Below, one piece after another: positions 29,851-39,060 of a stretch of 64,000 nucleotides of DNA. The notes beneath the pieces were generated by a model. It was not told the DNA's origin, made no database searches, and worked only from the letters and a program-made list of their open reading frames with translations. The position numbers were made by a program, and so were the translations under genes. Positions within the stretch are counted from its first letter, which is position 1, and every line of letters starts with the position of its first letter. Origin of the DNA: Hydrogenophaga flava NBRC 102514. GTDB taxonomy: Bacteria > Pseudomonadota > Gammaproteobacteria > Burkholderiales > Burkholderiaceae_C. The stretch covers positions 26,801 to 90,800 of the forward strand of contig NZ_BCTF01000024.1 of NCBI RefSeq assembly GCF_001571145.1, given 5' to 3'.

Positions 29851-31026
29851 ATGGACACCGCCGCCCGCACGCCACTGCTGACCTCCCGCCTGCCCACTGT
29901 TGGCACCACCATCTTCACCGTCATGTCGGCACTCGCCGCCGAGGTGGGGGCCGTCAACCTGGGCCAGGGCTTCCCTGACTTCGACTGCGACCCGGAACTG
30001 GTCAACGCCGTCACCCGGGCCATGCAGGCCGGTCACAACCAGTACCCACCCATGCCCGGCGTGCCCGCACTGCGCCAGGCCATGGCCGCGAAGATGGAAT
30101 CGCTGTACGGCCTGCGCTGCGACCCGAACACCGAAATCACCGTCACCGCCGGCGCGACGCAGGCGATCCTGACGGCCATCCTCGCGGTGGTGCACCCGGG
30201 CGACGAAGTGATCGTGCTGGAGCCCTGCTACGACAGCTACGTGCCCAACATCGAACTGGCCGGTGGCAAGGTGGTTCGCGTGCCGCTGGTGCCGGGCAGC
30301 TTCCGGCCCGATTTCGACGCCATCGCTGCCGCCATCACGCCGCGCACCCGTGCGCTCATGATCAACAGCCCGCACAACCCCAGCGGTCAGGTCTGGAGCG
30401 CCGAGGACATGCGCCGGCTGGACGAACTGCTGGCCCCCACCGATGTGCTGCTGATCAGCGACGAGGTCTACGAGCACATGGTCTACGACGGCCAGCAGCA
30501 CCAGAGCGCCGCACGCTTCCCCGGCCTGGCGGCGCGCGCCTTCATCATCAGCAGCTTCGGCAAGACCTACCACGTCACCGGCTGGAAGGTGGGCACCGTG
30601 GTCGCACCTGCGCCGCTGACGGCAGAGTTCCGCAAGGTGCACCAGTTCAACGTGTTCACGGTGAACACGCCGATGCAGCACGCATTGGCCGCCTACATCG
30701 CCGACCCGGCGCCCTACCTGCAGCTGAGCGATTTCTACCAGCGCAAGCGCGACCTGTTCCGGGACGGTCTTGCGCAAACCCGCTTTCGCCTGCTTCCCGG
30801 GCAGGGCACCTACTTCCAGTGCGTGGGCATCGAGAACCTGGCGGTCGCGGAACGCGACCTGCCCGAAGGCGAGTTCTGCCAGTGGCTCACGCGCGAGATC
30901 GGCGTGGCGGCGATTCCTCTTTCGGCGTTCTACGGCAATGGCTTCGACCAGAAGGTGGTGCGCTTCTGCTTCGCAAAAAAGGACGACACCTTGAAGGCTG
31001 CACTGGAGCGGCTGGCCCGCCTCTGA
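29851..31026 (+). CDS. Pyridoxal-phosphate-dependent aminotransferase (methionine aminotransferase-like)
   Basis: 391-aa fold-type I aminotransferase. The PLP-binding Lys is in SSFGKTYHVTGWKVG; other family features are NLGQGFPDFDCDPEL, GATQAILTAILAVV, INSPHNPSGQVWS and SDEVYEHMVYDG. The kynurenine/methionine aminotransferase group (YbdL-like) fits best. It is 4 bases after cysB, which suits a role in sulfur amino acid metabolism. Confidence 0.9.
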   Translation: MDTAARTPLLTSRLPTVGTTIFTVMSALAAEVGAVNLGQGFPDFDCDPELVNAVTRAMQAGHNQYPPMPGVPALRQAMAAKMESLYGLRCDPNTEITVTAGATQAILTAILAVVHPGDEVIVLEPCYDSYVPNIELAGGKVVRVPLVPGSFRPDFDAIAAAITPRTRALMINSPHNPSGQVWSAEDMRRLDELLAPTDVLLISDEVYEHMVYDGQQHQSAARFPGLAARAFIISSFGKTYHVTGWKVGTVVAPAPLTAEFRKVHQFNVFTVNTPMQHALAAYIADPAPYLQLSDFYQRKRDLFRDGLAQTRFRLLPGQGTYFQCVGIENLAVAERDLPEGEFCQWLTREIGVAAIPLSAFYGNGFDQKVVRFCFAKKDDTLKAALERLARL

Positions 31027-31035
31027 CGCAGCGCG

Positions 31036-31752
31036 TCAGCAGCGGATCGGGTTGCGGCAGAAGCGCTCCAACTCCTTCACCGTGCTGCGCCCGGCCACCG
31101 GCTGGCGCGCCTTGGGCCCGACGTCCAGGCTCAGCTTCATTTCGTACTTGCGAAAGAACTCGTCAAAGAGTTCACCACCCAGCGTGCCGGTCGCGGTCAG
31201 GGTGTCTGTGCGCGCGTCGTGCTCCAGCAGCACGGCGCACAGCGGTTGCTCCGCCGGCCCGCCCAGCACCTGGGCGCCGCGTGCCGGGTCGTACTGGCTG
31301 TGGTCGGCGCAGCAGTGGATCAGGTCGTTGCCATGGCTGGGCGTCTTCGGGTTGAGCACCGGCCCCTTGCGGAAGCTGATGAAACTCAGGTCCTTGGTGG
31401 GATAAACCAGCTGGTGGGCACAGATGGCGCTGAACGCCACCAGGCTGCGGCTCGGTCCGACGCCACCGGGCCACTGGTAGTCCTGCCGGCCCTTGGTCTT
31501 GAGGGCCAGCGGCATGGCGGCCTTGCCCAGGTCCAGCAGGAACACAGGCGTGGCCTCGAACGGGTAGTGGAACACGTAGTTCGTCTGCAGCTTCAGCTGC
31601 GAGGCTTTCACCGGATCACCCAGTTCGTCGACGAGCAACGCCGGGGCGTAGCGGCGCGGCGTGGCCTGTGCCGCCCAGCTGCCCGTCCCGAGTGCAGTGG
31701 CAAGAACACCTGCGCCCAGCGCACAAGCTTCCGCGAAGTCACGCCGATCCAT
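31036..31752 (-). CDS. Rieske [2Fe-2S] protein with Tat-like signal
   Basis: 238 aa. The start codon chosen, ATG 31752, has GGAGGT 4 bases upstream. The N-terminus MDRRDFAEACALGAGVLATALG resembles a twin-arginine export signal. Rieske ligands are seen as CAHQ and CADH (CxH ... CxxH) at about residues 137 and 167, so an iron-sulfur electron carrier in the periplasm is likely. No partner oxidase or cytochrome gene is adjacent; it lies between convergent genes. The electron partner is unknown. Confidence 0.85.
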   Translation of the reverse strand: MDRRDFAEACALGAGVLATALGTGSWAAQATPRRYAPALLVDELGDPVKASQLKLQTNYVFHYPFEATPVFLLDLGKAAMPLALKTKGRQDYQWPGGVGPSRSLVAFSAICAHQLVYPTKDLSFISFRKGPVLNPKTPSHGNDLIHCCADHSQYDPARGAQVLGGPAEQPLCAVLLEHDARTDTLTATGTLGGELFDEFFRKYEMKLSLDVGPKARQPVAGRSTVKELERFCRNPIRC

Positions 31753-31823
31753 GGACACCTCCATGCAAAGAAGGCGTCAGTGAAGCGCAGGCCAGACGCT
31801 GCTGTCAACAGGGGCTCACCGGA

Positions 31824-34800
31824 TCAGGTGTTGAGCTGGGCCCAGGCCTTGTCGATGCGCTTGATGCTCACAGGCTGCGGCGTGCGCAACTCCTGTGCGA
31901 AGAAGCTCACGCGCAGCTCTTCCAGCAGCCAGCGCACCTCCTGCAACCGGGCGTCCTGCACCCCCTTGCGCTCGGCCACCAGGCGCCAGAAGCGCTGGTC
32001 CTGCGGGCGCAGTTCGGCGAACTTGGCCGCGTCGCGCGCCGGGTCACCGCGCAGCTTGTCCAGCCGCAGCTGCACCGCCTTGAGGTAGCGCGGGAAGTGC
32101 TGAAGCTGCGCGTAGGGCGTGGCGCTCAGGAAGGTCTTGGGCACCAGGCGCTGCAGCTGCAGCTGCACGTCGATGGCCACATCGGCCGGCGGCTTGCTGT
32201 CCTTGAGCTTGCGCGCCGCGGCGGCGTATTCGGTCAGGATCACGCCGGCCTGGCGGGCAATCTCGTTGGCGATCAGGGTCAGGCGCCCTCTTCCCTCGTC
32301 CACCCTCGCCTTGAAAGCGGAGGCATCGGTGGGCAGCGGGTCGGTCAGAAAGGCGCGGTCCAGCGCCAGGTCGAGGATCTGGTTCTTCAGCTCGTCCAGC
32401 GAGCCACCACCGCCGCCGCTATCGGTCTTGCCGACGGCCATGTAGGCCACGCCCATGGCCTGCAGGCCGGGCAGGTTCTTTTCCAGGTACTTCAGCGCGT
32501 CCTTGATCTGCAGCGCGAACAGGCGGCGCAGGCCGGCGCGGTGGCGCGCCTGCGCCACCTCGGGCTCGTCGAAGACCTCTATGCGCACCGCTTCGCCATC
32601 GTCGATCAGCGCCGGGAAGCCGATCAGCGTCTGACCGCCCTTGCGGATTTCCATGAGTTCGGGCAGTTCGCCGAAGTCCCAGGTGATGTGACGCTGTTCG
32701 GCGCTCGACGTCTTCGCGGCCGGTGCAGCTGGCGCCTTGGCCTTGTCGGACGTAGGCACACGGCGGACGCCATCGGCGGCCGGTGACGGCGTTGCCACGG
32801 ACACTGGCGCAGGTGCCGCGATGTCCTTGAGCTTGAGCTGGGCCAGTGCCTGGAAGGCACCGCGCGCCTGGCTGCCCAGCTCGGCTTTCAGCGCACCCAG
32901 GTTGCGGCCCTGGCCGAGCTGGCGGCCGTGTTCGTCCACCACGCGCAGGTGCATGAAGTGGTGGGCCGGCAGCATGTCGACCTTGATGTCGTTGCGCTGC
33001 ACCGGCAGCTGCGTGGCCTCGCGCACCAGCTTGAGCAGCGCGTCCATCAGGTTGCCGGCACCGAACACCTCGGGCTGGCACAGGGCCTCGGTCATCTTCT
33101 CGGCAGTGGCCGGCAGCGGCACCAGCCGCGAACGCGGGCGCTGGTGAAGCGTCTTGAGCAGGGCCTGCACCTTGTCCTTGAGCATGCCGGGCACCAGCCA
33201 GTCGCAGCGGTCTTCGCTGACCTGGTTGAGCGCGAAGATCGGCACGGTCACGCTCACGCCGTCGCGCGGGTCGCCGGGTTCGTGCAAATAGGCCACGGCG
33301 CAGTCCACGCCGCCCAGGCGCAGGGTCTTGGGGAAGGCCTGCGTGGTGATGCCCGCGGCCTCGTGGCGCATCAGTTCTTCGCGGGTGAGGAACAGCAGTT
33401 TCGGATTCTCACCGCTGTGGTCCCTGTACCAGCGCTCGAAGGCCGCGCCGTTGCTCACATCGGCCGGCAGTTGCTGGTCGTAAAAGGCGTAAATCAGCTC
33501 GTCGTCCACCAGCACGTCCTGCCGGCGGGCCTTGTGTTCCAGCTCCTGCACCTCGCGCACGGTGCGGCGGTTGGCGGCCAGGAAGGGCAACTTGCTGTCC
33601 CAAGTGTCGTCGTGCAGGTGTCCGACCAGGGCTTCGCGGATGAAGATCTCGCGCGCGCCGGCCGGGTCCACCTTGCTGTAGTCCACGCGCCGCTGGTGGT
33701 AGACCACCAGGCCGTACAGCGTGGCGCGCTCCAGCGCCGAAACGCGCGCCGCCTTCTTCTCCCAGTGCGGGTCCAGCATCTGCTTCTTGAGCAGATGCTG
33801 GCCGACCTGTTCCAGCCACTGCGGCTCGATGTTGGCGATGCCACGGCCGAACAGGCGCGCGGTCTCCACCAGCTCGGCGCAGACGATCCAGCGGCCCGGC
33901 TTCTTGCTCAGGTTGGCGCCCGGGTGGCGGTGGAACTTGATGCCACGCGCGCCCAGGTACCAGTCCTCGGTGTCGTTCTTCTGCCCGATGTTGCCCAGCA
34001 GACCGGCCAGCATGGACAGGTGCAACTGCTCGTAGCTGGCAGGCTGGGTGTTGATGACCCACTTGTGCTCGGCCACCACGGTGTGCAGCTGCGAATGGAT
34101 GTCGCGCCACTCGCGCACCCGCCGCACATTGATGTAGTTCTCGCGCAGCAGGTTCTCGTACTGGCGGTGGCTGAGCTTGTGGTCGGTGCCGTGGCCGCCC
34201 TTGCTGTCTTCCAGCCATTTCCAGAGCTTGAGCGTGCCGGTGAACTCGCTCTTCTCGTCGTCGAACTTCTTGTGCGCCTGGTCGGCCTGGGTCTGTTTCT
34301 CCAGCGGGCGGTCGCGCACGTCCTGCAGGCTCAGGGCGGACGCGATGACCAGCACCTCGTCCAGCGCGCCGCGCTGCTGCGCCTCCAGCAGGATGCGGCC
34401 CACCCGCGGGTCCAGCGGCAGGCGGCTGAGCGTCTGGCCGATGCGGGTCAGCTCGTTGGACTCGTCCACCGCGCCCAGCTCGGACAGCAGCTGATAGCCA
34501 TCGGTGATGGCGCGGCGCTGCGGCGCTTCCAGAAACGCGAAGTCTTCCACCGCACCCAGGTGCAGCGCCTTCATGCGCAGGATCACGCCCGCCAGCGAAC
34601 TGCGCAGGATCTCGGGGTCGGTGAACTTGGGCCGGCCGTTGAAACCCGCCTCGTCGTAGAGGCGGATGCAGATGCCATCGGCCACCCGGCCGCAACGGCC
34701 GGCGCGCTGGTTGGCCGCTGCCTGGCTGATCGGCTCGATGAGCAACTGCTCCACCTTCTGACGGAAGCTGTAACGCTTGACGCGGGCCGTGCCGGCGTCG

Positions 34801-35768
34801 ATGACAAAGCGGATGCCGGGCACCGTCAGCGAGGTCTCGGCCACGTTGGTCGAGAGCACGATGCGGCGCTGGCCGTGCGGCTGGAAGATGCGGTCCTGCT
34901 CGGCCTGCGACAGGCGCGCGAACAGCGGCAGCACCTCGGCGTTGCGCAGCGCGGGCTGGTGCGACAGGTGTTTGCGCAGGTGGTCGGCGGCTTCGCGGAT
35001 TTCTCGTTCGCCAGGCAGAAACACCAGAATGTCGCCGCCCTGGCCGGCGCCACCGCGCCACAACTCGTCCACGCTGTCGGCAATCGCGTTGTTCAGGTCG
35101 TATTCGCGGCTTTCTTCAAACGGCCGGTAGCGCACCTCCACCGGGTAGGTGCGGCCCGAGACCATCAAGACGGGGGCTTTGCCTTTGCTGGACGCGAAGT
35201 AGTCCGCAAAGCGATCCGCGTCGATCGTGGCCGAGGTGACGATCACCTTCAGGTCCGGCCTGCGCGGCAGCAACTGGCGCAGGTAGCCCAGCAGGAAGTC
35301 GATGTTCAGCGAGCGCTCGTGCGCCTCGTCGATGATGATCGTGTCGTAGGCGCGCAGGTCGGGATCGGTCTGCGTCTCGGCCAGCAAGATGCCGTCGGTC
35401 ATCAGCTTGACCGAAGCGTCCTTGCTGAGCCGGTCCTGAAAGCGCACCTTGTAGCCCACCACCTCGCCCAGCGGGGTCTTGAGTTCCTCCGCGATGCGCT
35501 TGGCCACGCTCGACGCCGCGATCCGCCGCGGCTGCGTGTGGCCGATCAGCTGGCCACGCTGGCCCGGCTTGGCATTGAGCCGGCCGCGCCCCATGGCCAG
35601 CGCGATCTTGGGCAGCTGCGTGGTCTTGCCCGAACCGGTCTCGCCGCAGACGATCACCACCTGGTGGTCGCGGATGGCATCCTCGATCTCCTGCCGGCGG
35701 GCGGAGACGGGCAAGGCTTCTGGGAACTCGATGTGCAGCGCAGAGGACAAGGGGATAACTTCAGTCAA
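31824..35768 (-). CDS. hrpA: ATP-dependent RNA helicase HrpA
   Basis: DEAH-box helicase of about 1314 aa; E. coli HrpA has 1300. Key motifs: GETGSGKTTQLPKIAL (Walker A), VTSATIDADRFADYF, IIIDEAHERSLNIDFLLGYL (DEAH), and QRAGRCGRVADGICIRLY (motif VI). A helicase-associated domain and a long C-terminal DUF3418-type region follow. It is probably involved in ribosome rescue or mRNA processing. No ATG fits; TTG at 35768 gives a normal N-terminus (TEVIPLSSALHIEFPEALPVS), but TTG 35750 is also possible. It is divergent from argA. Confidence 0.93.
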   Translation of the reverse strand: MTEVIPLSSALHIEFPEALPVSARRQEIEDAIRDHQVVIVCGETGSGKTTQLPKIALAMGRGRLNAKPGQRGQLIGHTQPRRIAASSVAKRIAEELKTPLGEVVGYKVRFQDRLSKDASVKLMTDGILLAETQTDPDLRAYDTIIIDEAHERSLNIDFLLGYLRQLLPRRPDLKVIVTSATIDADRFADYFASSKGKAPVLMVSGRTYPVEVRYRPFEESREYDLNNAIADSVDELWRGGAGQGGDILVFLPGEREIREAADHLRKHLSHQPALRNAEVLPLFARLSQAEQDRIFQPHGQRRIVLSTNVAETSLTVPGIRFVIDAGTARVKRYSFRQKVEQLLIEPISQAAANQRAGRCGRVADGICIRLYDEAGFNGRPKFTDPEILRSSLAGVILRMKALHLGAVEDFAFLEAPQRRAITDGYQLLSELGAVDESNELTRIGQTLSRLPLDPRVGRILLEAQQRGALDEVLVIASALSLQDVRDRPLEKQTQADQAHKKFDDEKSEFTGTLKLWKWLEDSKGGHGTDHKLSHRQYENLLRENYINVRRVREWRDIHSQLHTVVAEHKWVINTQPASYEQLHLSMLAGLLGNIGQKNDTEDWYLGARGIKFHRHPGANLSKKPGRWIVCAELVETARLFGRGIANIEPQWLEQVGQHLLKKQMLDPHWEKKAARVSALERATLYGLVVYHQRRVDYSKVDPAGAREIFIREALVGHLHDDTWDSKLPFLAANRRTVREVQELEHKARRQDVLVDDELIYAFYDQQLPADVSNGAAFERWYRDHSGENPKLLFLTREELMRHEAAGITTQAFPKTLRLGGVDCAVAYLHEPGDPRDGVSVTVPIFALNQVSEDRCDWLVPGMLKDKVQALLKTLHQRPRSRLVPLPATAEKMTEALCQPEVFGAGNLMDALLKLVREATQLPVQRNDIKVDMLPAHHFMHLRVVDEHGRQLGQGRNLGALKAELGSQARGAFQALAQLKLKDIAAPAPVSVATPSPAADGVRRVPTSDKAKAPAAPAAKTSSAEQRHITWDFGELPELMEIRKGGQTLIGFPALIDDGEAVRIEVFDEPEVAQARHRAGLRRLFALQIKDALKYLEKNLPGLQAMGVAYMAVGKTDSGGGGGSLDELKNQILDLALDRAFLTDPLPTDASAFKARVDEGRGRLTLIANEIARQAGVILTEYAAAARKLKDSKPPADVAIDVQLQLQRLVPKTFLSATPYAQLQHFPRYLKAVQLRLDKLRGDPARDAAKFAELRPQDQRFWRLVAERKGVQDARLQEVRWLLEELRVSFFAQELRTPQPVSIKRIDKAWAQLNT

Positions 35769-35825
35769 AATCGGGCAACCCGCGATTATCCTGCGCGCCC
35801 CGCCCGCCGGCCCCACCCGCCCGAC

Positions 35826-37166
35826 ATGTCCACCGTCTTCAACTTCACCTTCGTGCCCTGGTTCCGTTCGGTGGCGCCCTACATCCACAAGTTCCGGAAC
35901 CAGACCTTCGTGATCGGCCTGACCGGCGAGGCGATTGCCGCGGGCAAGCTGGCCTCCATCGCCCAGGACCTGGCGATGATCCAGGCCATGGGCGTGAAGA
36001 TCGTGCTGGTGCATGGCTTTCGTCCGCAGGTCAACGAACAGCTGCGCCTCAAGGGCCAGGAGGCGAAGTACTCGCACGGCATGCGCATCACCGACCCGGT
36101 GGCATTGGACTGCGCGCAGGAAGCTGCGGGCCAGCTGCGTTACGAAATCGAAGCCGCCTTCAGCCAGGGTCTGCCCAATACGCCCATGGCCGGCGCCCGG
36201 GTGCGCGTGATCTCGGGCAACTTCATCACGGCCCGCCCGGTGGGCCTGATCGACGGTGTCGATTTCCAGCATTCAGGCCTGGTGCGCAAGGTGGACACCG
36301 AAGGCATCCAGCGCACGCTGGACATGGGCGCCCTGGTGCTGATCTCGCCGTTCGGCTTTTCACCCACCGGCGAGGCGTTCAATCTCGGGATGGAAGACGT
36401 GGCGACCTCAGTGGCTGTGGCCTTGCAGAGCGACAAACTCATCTTCCTGACCGAGATCCCGGGCATCCGCGTGGACGCCAACGATCCGGAAAGCGACATC
36501 GACACCGAGCTGCCGCTGGCCGATGCCAAGCGCCTGATCGCCGGCCTGCCCGTCGCCACCCTGCCCACCGATCCGGGCTTCTACCTGCAGCACTGCGTGC
36601 GCGCCTGCGAAGGCGGTGTGGAACGCAGCCACATCATTCCGTTCAAGCTGGATGGTTCGCTGCTGCTGGAAATCTATGTGCACGACGGCATCGGCACCAT
36701 GGTGGTGGACGAGAAGCTGGAGAGCGTGCGCGAGGCCACCATTGACGATGTCAGCGGCATCGTGGCCCTGATCGAGCCCTTCGAGAAGGACGGCACCCTG
36801 GTCAAGCGCGACCGCACCGAGATCGAGCGCGATGCGGGCAACTACACCATCATCGAACACGACGGCGTGATCTTCGGCTGCGCCGCGCTCTACCCCTACC
36901 CCGAAGAACGCACCGCCGAAATGGCCGCGCTCACCGTCTCACCACAAAGCCAGAGCCAGGGCGACGGCGAGCGCCTGCTCAAGCGCATCGAGACCCGCGC
37001 CCGGGCCCAGGGCCTGCAGAGCATCTTCGTGCTCACCACCCGCACCATGCACTGGTTCATCAAGCGCGGCTTCGTGCAGGTCAATCCCGACTGGCTGCCC
37101 GAAGCGCGCAAGCGCAAGTACAACTGGGACCGCCGCAGCCAGGTGCTGGTCAAGAAGCTCGGCTGA
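35826..37166 (+). CDS. argA: Amino-acid N-acetyltransferase (N-acetylglutamate synthase)
   Basis: 446-aa first enzyme of arginine synthesis. It has an N-terminal amino-acid-kinase domain (VPWFRSVAPYIHKFRNQTFVIGLTGEAI, LVHGFRPQVNEQL) to about residue 290 and a C-terminal GNAT domain (GCAALYPYPEERTAEMAALTVSPQSQSQGDGERLLKRIE). Start ATG 35826 is 57 bases from the divergent hrpA start. A perfect palindrome lies after the stop. Confidence 0.96.
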   Translation: MSTVFNFTFVPWFRSVAPYIHKFRNQTFVIGLTGEAIAAGKLASIAQDLAMIQAMGVKIVLVHGFRPQVNEQLRLKGQEAKYSHGMRITDPVALDCAQEAAGQLRYEIEAAFSQGLPNTPMAGARVRVISGNFITARPVGLIDGVDFQHSGLVRKVDTEGIQRTLDMGALVLISPFGFSPTGEAFNLGMEDVATSVAVALQSDKLIFLTEIPGIRVDANDPESDIDTELPLADAKRLIAGLPVATLPTDPGFYLQHCVRACEGGVERSHIIPFKLDGSLLLEIYVHDGIGTMVVDEKLESVREATIDDVSGIVALIEPFEKDGTLVKRDRTEIERDAGNYTIIEHDGVIFGCAALYPYPEERTAEMAALTVSPQSQSQGDGERLLKRIETRARAQGLQSIFVLTTRTMHWFIKRGFVQVNPDWLPEARKRKYNWDRRSQVLVKKLG

Positions 37167-37173
37167 CACCCGC

Positions 37174-37207
37174 CCGACGCTGCTTGACAAACGTCAAGCA
37201 GCGTCGG
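37174..37207. terminator. Perfect 15-bp inverted repeat between argA and ppk2
   Basis: The left arm CCGACGCTGCTTGAC (37174-37188) and the right arm GTCAAGCAGCGTCGG (37193-37207) pair completely over a 4-base AAAC loop, giving a very stable hairpin. No T-run follows on either strand, so it may act as a factor-dependent end, an mRNA stabiliser or a protein-binding site. Confidence 0.55.
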
Positions 37208-37254
37208 CACTGTCGGTTCATACTGGATATCTGTGACCAGCCCATGATCCGACC

Positions 37255-38472
37255 ATGACCGAAAGACCGTCCCGCCCCAGTCCCGCTGCCGATGAAGCGG
37301 CGCGCAAAACCGCCAGCCGCACTACCCGCAAAACGGGCGCTCGCACTGCCATGGCCACCAAGGCCGCGCCTCCCCGGCGTGTGGCCCTGGGCGATGTCAC
37401 GGGCAGCACCCGGCCCAAACGCATCGCCAAGGTCACGACCAGTGCGGTGGTGGCGTCCCGGCAGGAGGCCAAGGCCGCAGCGGTCCAGGACATCCTGGCC
37501 GACGTCTCGACCAGCAAAAGCCGCAAGGCAGAGGGTTTGCGCGCCATCCTGGAAGGCGCCTCGCCCGACGATGCCAAGGCGATCCGCCGCCTGCTCAAGG
37601 AGACCGCACAGGCGGTCAAAGGCCGCGGCAAGAACGACAGCAACCCGGACGAAGTGCTTTCGACCGACTGGCGCAGTGGCGCCTACCCCTACAGGAACCT
37701 GCTGTCCCGCAAGACCTACGAGGCGCAGAAGTACCTGCTGCAGGTGGAACTGCTCAAGCTGCAGGCCTGGGTCAAGGAGCACAAGCAGCGCGTCGTGATC
37801 CTGTTCGAAGGACGCGACGCCGCGGGCAAGGGCGGCACCATCAAGCGCTTCATGGAACACCTCAACCCACGCGGCGCGCGGGTGGTGGCGCTCGAAAAGC
37901 CGACCGAAGTCGAACGCGGGCAGTGGTATTTCCAGCGCTATGTGCAGCACCTGCCCACGGCCGGTGAAATCGTGCTGTTCGACCGCAGCTGGTACAACCG
38001 CGCCGGCGTCGAACGCGTCATGGGTTTCTGCACCGACGAGGAGTACCAGGAGTTCATGCGCCAGGCGCCGCAGTTCGAGCGCCAGCTGGTGCGAAGTGGC
38101 GTGCACCTGATCAAGTTCTGGTTCTCGGTCAGCCGAGAAGAGCAGCGCCGCCGCTTCAAGGAGCGCAAGGCCCACCCGCTCAAGCAGTGGAAGCTCAGCC
38201 CCATCGACATGGCCTCGCTCGACAAGTGGGAGGACTACACCAAGGCCAAGGAGGCGATGTTCTTCGAGACCGACACCGCCGATGCGCCCTGGACGGTGAT
38301 CAAGAGCGACTGCAAGAAGCGCGCGCGCCTGAACGCCATGCGCTACGTGCTGCAGAAGCTGCCCTACTCCAACAAGGACGCGAAGAACATCGGGTCGCTG
38401 GATTCGCTCATCGTGGGCCGGGCCCACGTGGTCTATGAGCGCGGCGAGCGCCCCGGATCAGCGATCCTCTGA
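37255..38472 (+). CDS. ppk2: Polyphosphate kinase 2
   Basis: Transfers phosphate between polyphosphate and nucleotides. The 405-aa protein has a basic, Ala/Lys-rich N-terminal tail of about 130 residues, then the PPK2 core: Walker A LFEGRDAAGKGGTIKRF (about residues 184-200), LEKPTEVERGQWYFQRYVQHLPTAGEIVLFDRSWYNRAGVERVMGFC, and Walker B-like IKFWFSVSREEQRRRF. The tail resembles regions that bind nucleic acid or polyphosphate. Its stop abuts the convergent dsbB stop. Confidence 0.94.
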   Translation: MTERPSRPSPAADEAARKTASRTTRKTGARTAMATKAAPPRRVALGDVTGSTRPKRIAKVTTSAVVASRQEAKAAAVQDILADVSTSKSRKAEGLRAILEGASPDDAKAIRRLLKETAQAVKGRGKNDSNPDEVLSTDWRSGAYPYRNLLSRKTYEAQKYLLQVELLKLQAWVKEHKQRVVILFEGRDAAGKGGTIKRFMEHLNPRGARVVALEKPTEVERGQWYFQRYVQHLPTAGEIVLFDRSWYNRAGVERVMGFCTDEEYQEFMRQAPQFERQLVRSGVHLIKFWFSVSREEQRRRFKERKAHPLKQWKLSPIDMASLDKWEDYTKAKEAMFFETDTADAPWTVIKSDCKKRARLNAMRYVLQKLPYSNKDAKNIGSLDSLIVGRAHVVYERGERPGSAIL

Positions 38473-38988
38473 TCAGGCCCGGCGGCGCAGCAGCAGTGCC
38501 GTCGCCAGCGCCGCAATGCCAGCGAAGCAGAGGAAGGACCAGTTCGCGATCGACAGGCCCAGGAAGGTCCAGTCGATCGCCGAGCAGTCGCCGCTGCCCT
38601 TGAAGATCATCGGAATCGCGCGCTTGAGCGGGAAGGATTCGATCATTCCGTAGAAGTCGCGACCGCAGCTGAGTACCTCGGGCGGGTACCACTGCAGGAA
38701 GCTCTGGCGCGCGGCGACGAAGGCGCCACCCAGCGCCAGCAGGCCCATCAGGACGACGCCGACGCGCCGGCCCTTGACCCCCGACAGCGACGCAGCGACA
38801 GCGGCCACGATGGCCACGAGGATCAGCGCGTAGCGCTGCACGATGCACATCGGGCAGGGCTCAAGCCCCACCACATGCTGCAGGTACATGCCAAAAGCCA
38901 GCAGACCGATGCAGCCGGCAGCCACCAGGGTCAACACACGGCGCGGGTGCTGGTCAAGAAGATCGAGGGCGGGGGTCAGGAAACTCAA
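38473..38988 (-). CDS. dsbB: Disulfide bond formation protein DsbB
   Basis: 171-aa inner-membrane quinone reductase that re-oxidises DsbA. Four membrane helices are visible; the first periplasmic loop has the redox pair in EPCPMCIVQRYAL, the second loop has Cys in VLSCGRDFYG and GDCSAIDW. It ends exactly where ppk2 ends, in opposite orientation. Confidence 0.95.
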   Translation of the reverse strand: MSFLTPALDLLDQHPRRVLTLVAAGCIGLLAFGMYLQHVVGLEPCPMCIVQRYALILVAIVAAVAASLSGVKGRRVGVVLMGLLALGGAFVAARQSFLQWYPPEVLSCGRDFYGMIESFPLKRAIPMIFKGSGDCSAIDWTFLGLSIANWSFLCFAGIAALATALLLRRRA

Positions 38989-39005
38989 GAAAACTCCAGA
39001 AGATG

Positions 39006-39038
39006 AAAAAGGCGCCGCGGGTGGACCCAGCCAGCGCC
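39006..39038 (-). terminator. Possible terminator of fpr
   Basis: On the minus strand GGCGC and GCGCC (5 bp, extendable with mismatches) followed by TTTTT at 39010-39006, 23 bases after the fpr stop. The stem is short, so this is tentative. Confidence 0.4.
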
Positions 39039-39060
39039 CTCAAGTTCCAGCGACGATAGA

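Noticed and set aside
32928..35825. Very long rightward reading frame opposite hrpA
   Set aside because: It is the antisense shadow of hrpA; the real gene there is argA starting at 35826. Its composition (Gln/His/Arg/Leu-rich) is that of a GC-rich antisense frame.
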